NCBI GenBank assembly: GCA_036788095.1
Contig: DAIQOA010000051.1
Span: 1-24,498 of the forward strand
Direction: 5' to 3'
DNA: 24,498 nt
DNA from: Anaerohabitans sp036788095
GTDB lineage: Bacteria > Zhuqueibacterota > Zhuqueibacteria > Residuimicrobiales > Residuimicrobiaceae
Part shown: positions 23,538 to 24,498 of the stretch, one piece after another
How positions within the stretch are numbered: position 1 is the stretch's first letter
Layout of the letters: each line of letters starts with the position of its first letter
Translations under genes and position numbers: made by a program
Notes under the pieces: generated by a model
Databases searched by the model: none
Told to the model about the DNA's origin: nothing
Seen by the model: only the letters and a program-made list of their open reading frames with translations

Positions 23538-24059
23538 ATGCTCACCTTCAAGTCTTTGGATGTCGTCGATACATTGAAAATGGCTATTCAATGTCAGATG
23601 GATATGGAAAGCTATTACACCAAGCTGGTCTCTTTAATCGACAATGACGACGCCATCGCAATTCTGCGCGGTCTGGCCGAAAAAGAGGAAAAGCAGCGGC
23701 TGCGGCTCATCAAGTATTACAGCCGGCTGTCGGGCAAAAAGATCCTCTATCTGAATCTCGGCAAAAAGCACAAACTGAACACGCTGGTCAAGTGCAGCGA
23801 CGATCCCGTTGAAGCCATCCGGATGGCGAAAAAGAACGAGACGGAAGTGAAAAATTATTTTCAAATGGTCTCGCGGCGATTGATCGAAAACGATCTGCGC
23901 AAGCTGTTTCAGGAGCTGACGCTGGAGACCGAACACCACCTGGCGATCTTGGAGTCCTCGTTTGTCGAGCCGATCTCTTTTGAATCCAGTGGAGTTAAAA
24001 GCGAGTCGGTGTATTCCGATATGGTTAAAAGCCAAAAGGAATCTGTGCGGACCTGGTAG
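23538..24059 (+). CDS. Ferritin-like (rubrerythrin-type) four-helix protein with altered metal site
   Basis: This 173-residue helical protein has the rhythm of a rubrerythrin diiron domain. Helix 1 has 'MDMESYY' (Glu24), helix 2 'AEKEEKQRL' (Glu50, Glu51), helix 3 'KKNETEVKNYF' (Glu102, Glu104) and helix 4 'TLETEHHLAILE' (Glu131, His134). The usual ExxH of helix 2 reads ExxR, because Arg54 replaces the histidine ligand. There is no C-terminal rubredoxin iron-binding domain (no CxxC pairs). The last 30 residues are polar and probably unstructured. The start is fixed by an excellent AAGGAGG. It stands alone, with its own A+T-rich leader and a strong terminator. It might bind one metal, work in oxidative-stress defence, or have lost catalysis. 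The family call is moderate. Confidence 0.65.
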   Translation: MLTFKSLDVVDTLKMAIQCQMDMESYYTKLVSLIDNDDAIAILRGLAEKEEKQRLRLIKYYSRLSGKKILYLNLGKKHKLNTLVKCSDDPVEAIRMAKKNETEVKNYFQMVSRRLIENDLRKLFQELTLETEHHLAILESSFVEPISFESSGVKSESVYSDMVKSQKESVRTW

Positions 24060-24080
24060 CCGCTTTATCGTCTGCAAGGT

Positions 24081-24113
24081 AGGCTCGTTAGGTACACTAA
24101 CGAGCCTTTTTTG
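24081..24113 (+). terminator. Rho-independent terminator after the ferritin-like gene
   Basis: A perfect 11-bp stem, AGGCTCGTTAG (24081-24091) with CTAACGAGCCT (24097-24107), has a 5-nt loop and is followed by TTTTTT (24107-24112). It is 22 bases beyond the stop codon. Confidence 0.95.
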
Positions 24114-24115
24114 TA

Positions 24116-24142
24116 TTGATTACAATCTTTTTTTTGTATACT
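24116..24142 (+). promoter_or_regulatory. Candidate promoter for the cysteine desulfurase gene
   Basis: TTGATT (24116-24121) and TATACT (24137-24142) lie between the terminator and the next gene. The spacer is only 15 bases, shorter than ideal, and is mostly T. Start of transcription would be near 24149, 25 bases before the ATG. Confidence 0.35.
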
Positions 24143-24173
24143 TTTAGGCGGTTAGCGTAAGGAAAAAGTCGCC

Positions 24174-24498
24174 ATGAAGAGCATCTATATGGACCATCAC
24201 GCCACGACGCCTCTGGACCCGGAGGTGCTCGCAGCCATGATGCCCTATTTGACCGAAGAATTCGGCAATCCTTCCAGCAGCACCCATGAATGGGGCCGCC
24301 GTGCCCGCAAAGCGGTCGACGCCGGGCGAGCGCAGATCGCAGGATCCATCGGTGCAGAGACGGACGAGATCATCTTAACCAGCGGAGCCACCGAATCCGA
24401 CAATCTGGCGGTTAAGGGGATAGCCTTCTCGGCAGCGGATAAACAAGGCCGCATTATCACCCAGGCCACTGAGCACAAAGCGATCCTGGATACAGCCC
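24174..24498 (+). CDS. Cysteine desulfurase (IscS/NifS class), 5' part only
   Basis: The visible 108 codons begin 'MKSIYMDHHATTPLDPEVL', the classic start of class I cysteine desulfurases, then 'EEFGNPSSSTHEWGRRAR', 'LTSGATESDNLAVKG' and 'ATEHKAIL'. His101 in the last motif corresponds to the histidine that stacks on the pyridoxal phosphate ring (His104 in E. coli IscS). The enzyme strips sulfur from cysteine to a persulfide for iron-sulfur clusters or thiolated tRNA. The cofactor lysine and the persulfide cysteine lie beyond the window end. AAGGAAAA (24159-24166) serves as ribosome-binding site. The downstream partner (iscU, mnmA or other) that would decide its pathway is not visible. It has no clear link to the ferritin-like gene beyond iron metabolism. 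Confidence 0.95.
   Translation, partial: MKSIYMDHHATTPLDPEVLAAMMPYLTEEFGNPSSSTHEWGRRARKAVDAGRAQIAGSIGAETDEIILTSGATESDNLAVKGIAFSAADKQGRIITQATEHKAILDTA

Overview
The window is a gene-dense stretch (about 50-55% G+C by eye) of a bacterial chromosome with 18 supported protein genes. Two of these are cut by the window edges. I saw no tRNA, rRNA, CRISPR array, transposase or phage gene. Shine-Dalgarno sequences are clear (GGAGG/AAGGAG types) and several promoters look sigma70-like (TTGnnn-17-TATAAT). The gene families (DUF4254, a free-standing RapZ C-terminal domain beside a sugar kinase and a nucleotidyltransferase, a long SSS symporter, a LarA homologue) suggest a Gram-negative of the wider FCB assemblage (for example KSB1-, Calditrichota- or Ignavibacteria-like). 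True Bacteroidota are less likely because they rarely use strong Shine-Dalgarno sites or TATAAT boxes. This placement is inference.

Region 1 (1-2144): the 3' part of a UshA-type metallophosphoesterase whose visible metal-binding histidines are replaced, a strong terminator, a Gfo/Idh/MocA oxidoreductase, then five 19-bp tandem repeats and a second hairpin terminator.

Region 2 (2149-17695): two divergent transcription units around a shared promoter region at about 6307-6449. The minus unit encodes a GH15-like six-hairpin glycosidase followed by a sodium:solute symporter. The plus unit is a closely spaced run of seven genes: a second six-hairpin glycosidase, an unassigned TIM-barrel glycosidase-like protein, a sugar-phosphate isomerase/epimerase (SPI) family protein, a UroD/MtaA-family protein, a YghO-like acyltransferase, a second SPI protein with a twin-arginine leader, and a DnaE-type error-prone DNA polymerase alpha subunit. 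Together with the oxidoreductase, this looks like an uncharacterised carbohydrate uptake and breakdown locus: hydrolyse, import by Na+ symport, oxidise, then isomerise or eliminate. The substrate cannot be read from sequence.

Region 3 (17696-21061): adenosine deaminase on the plus strand meets, end to end with overlapping stop codons, a minus-strand three-gene operon encoding an AmgK-like sugar kinase, a free-standing RapZ C-terminal domain and a MurU-like nucleotidyltransferase. That operon suggests recycling of amino sugars from the cell wall, with a built-in amino-sugar-phosphate sensor.

Region 4 (21062-24498): a promoter-bearing intergenic stretch, then DUF4254 and LarA-family genes in tandem, a ferritin-like/rubrerythrin-like protein with a missing histidine ligand, a strong terminator, and the 5' end of a cysteine desulfurase gene running off the window.
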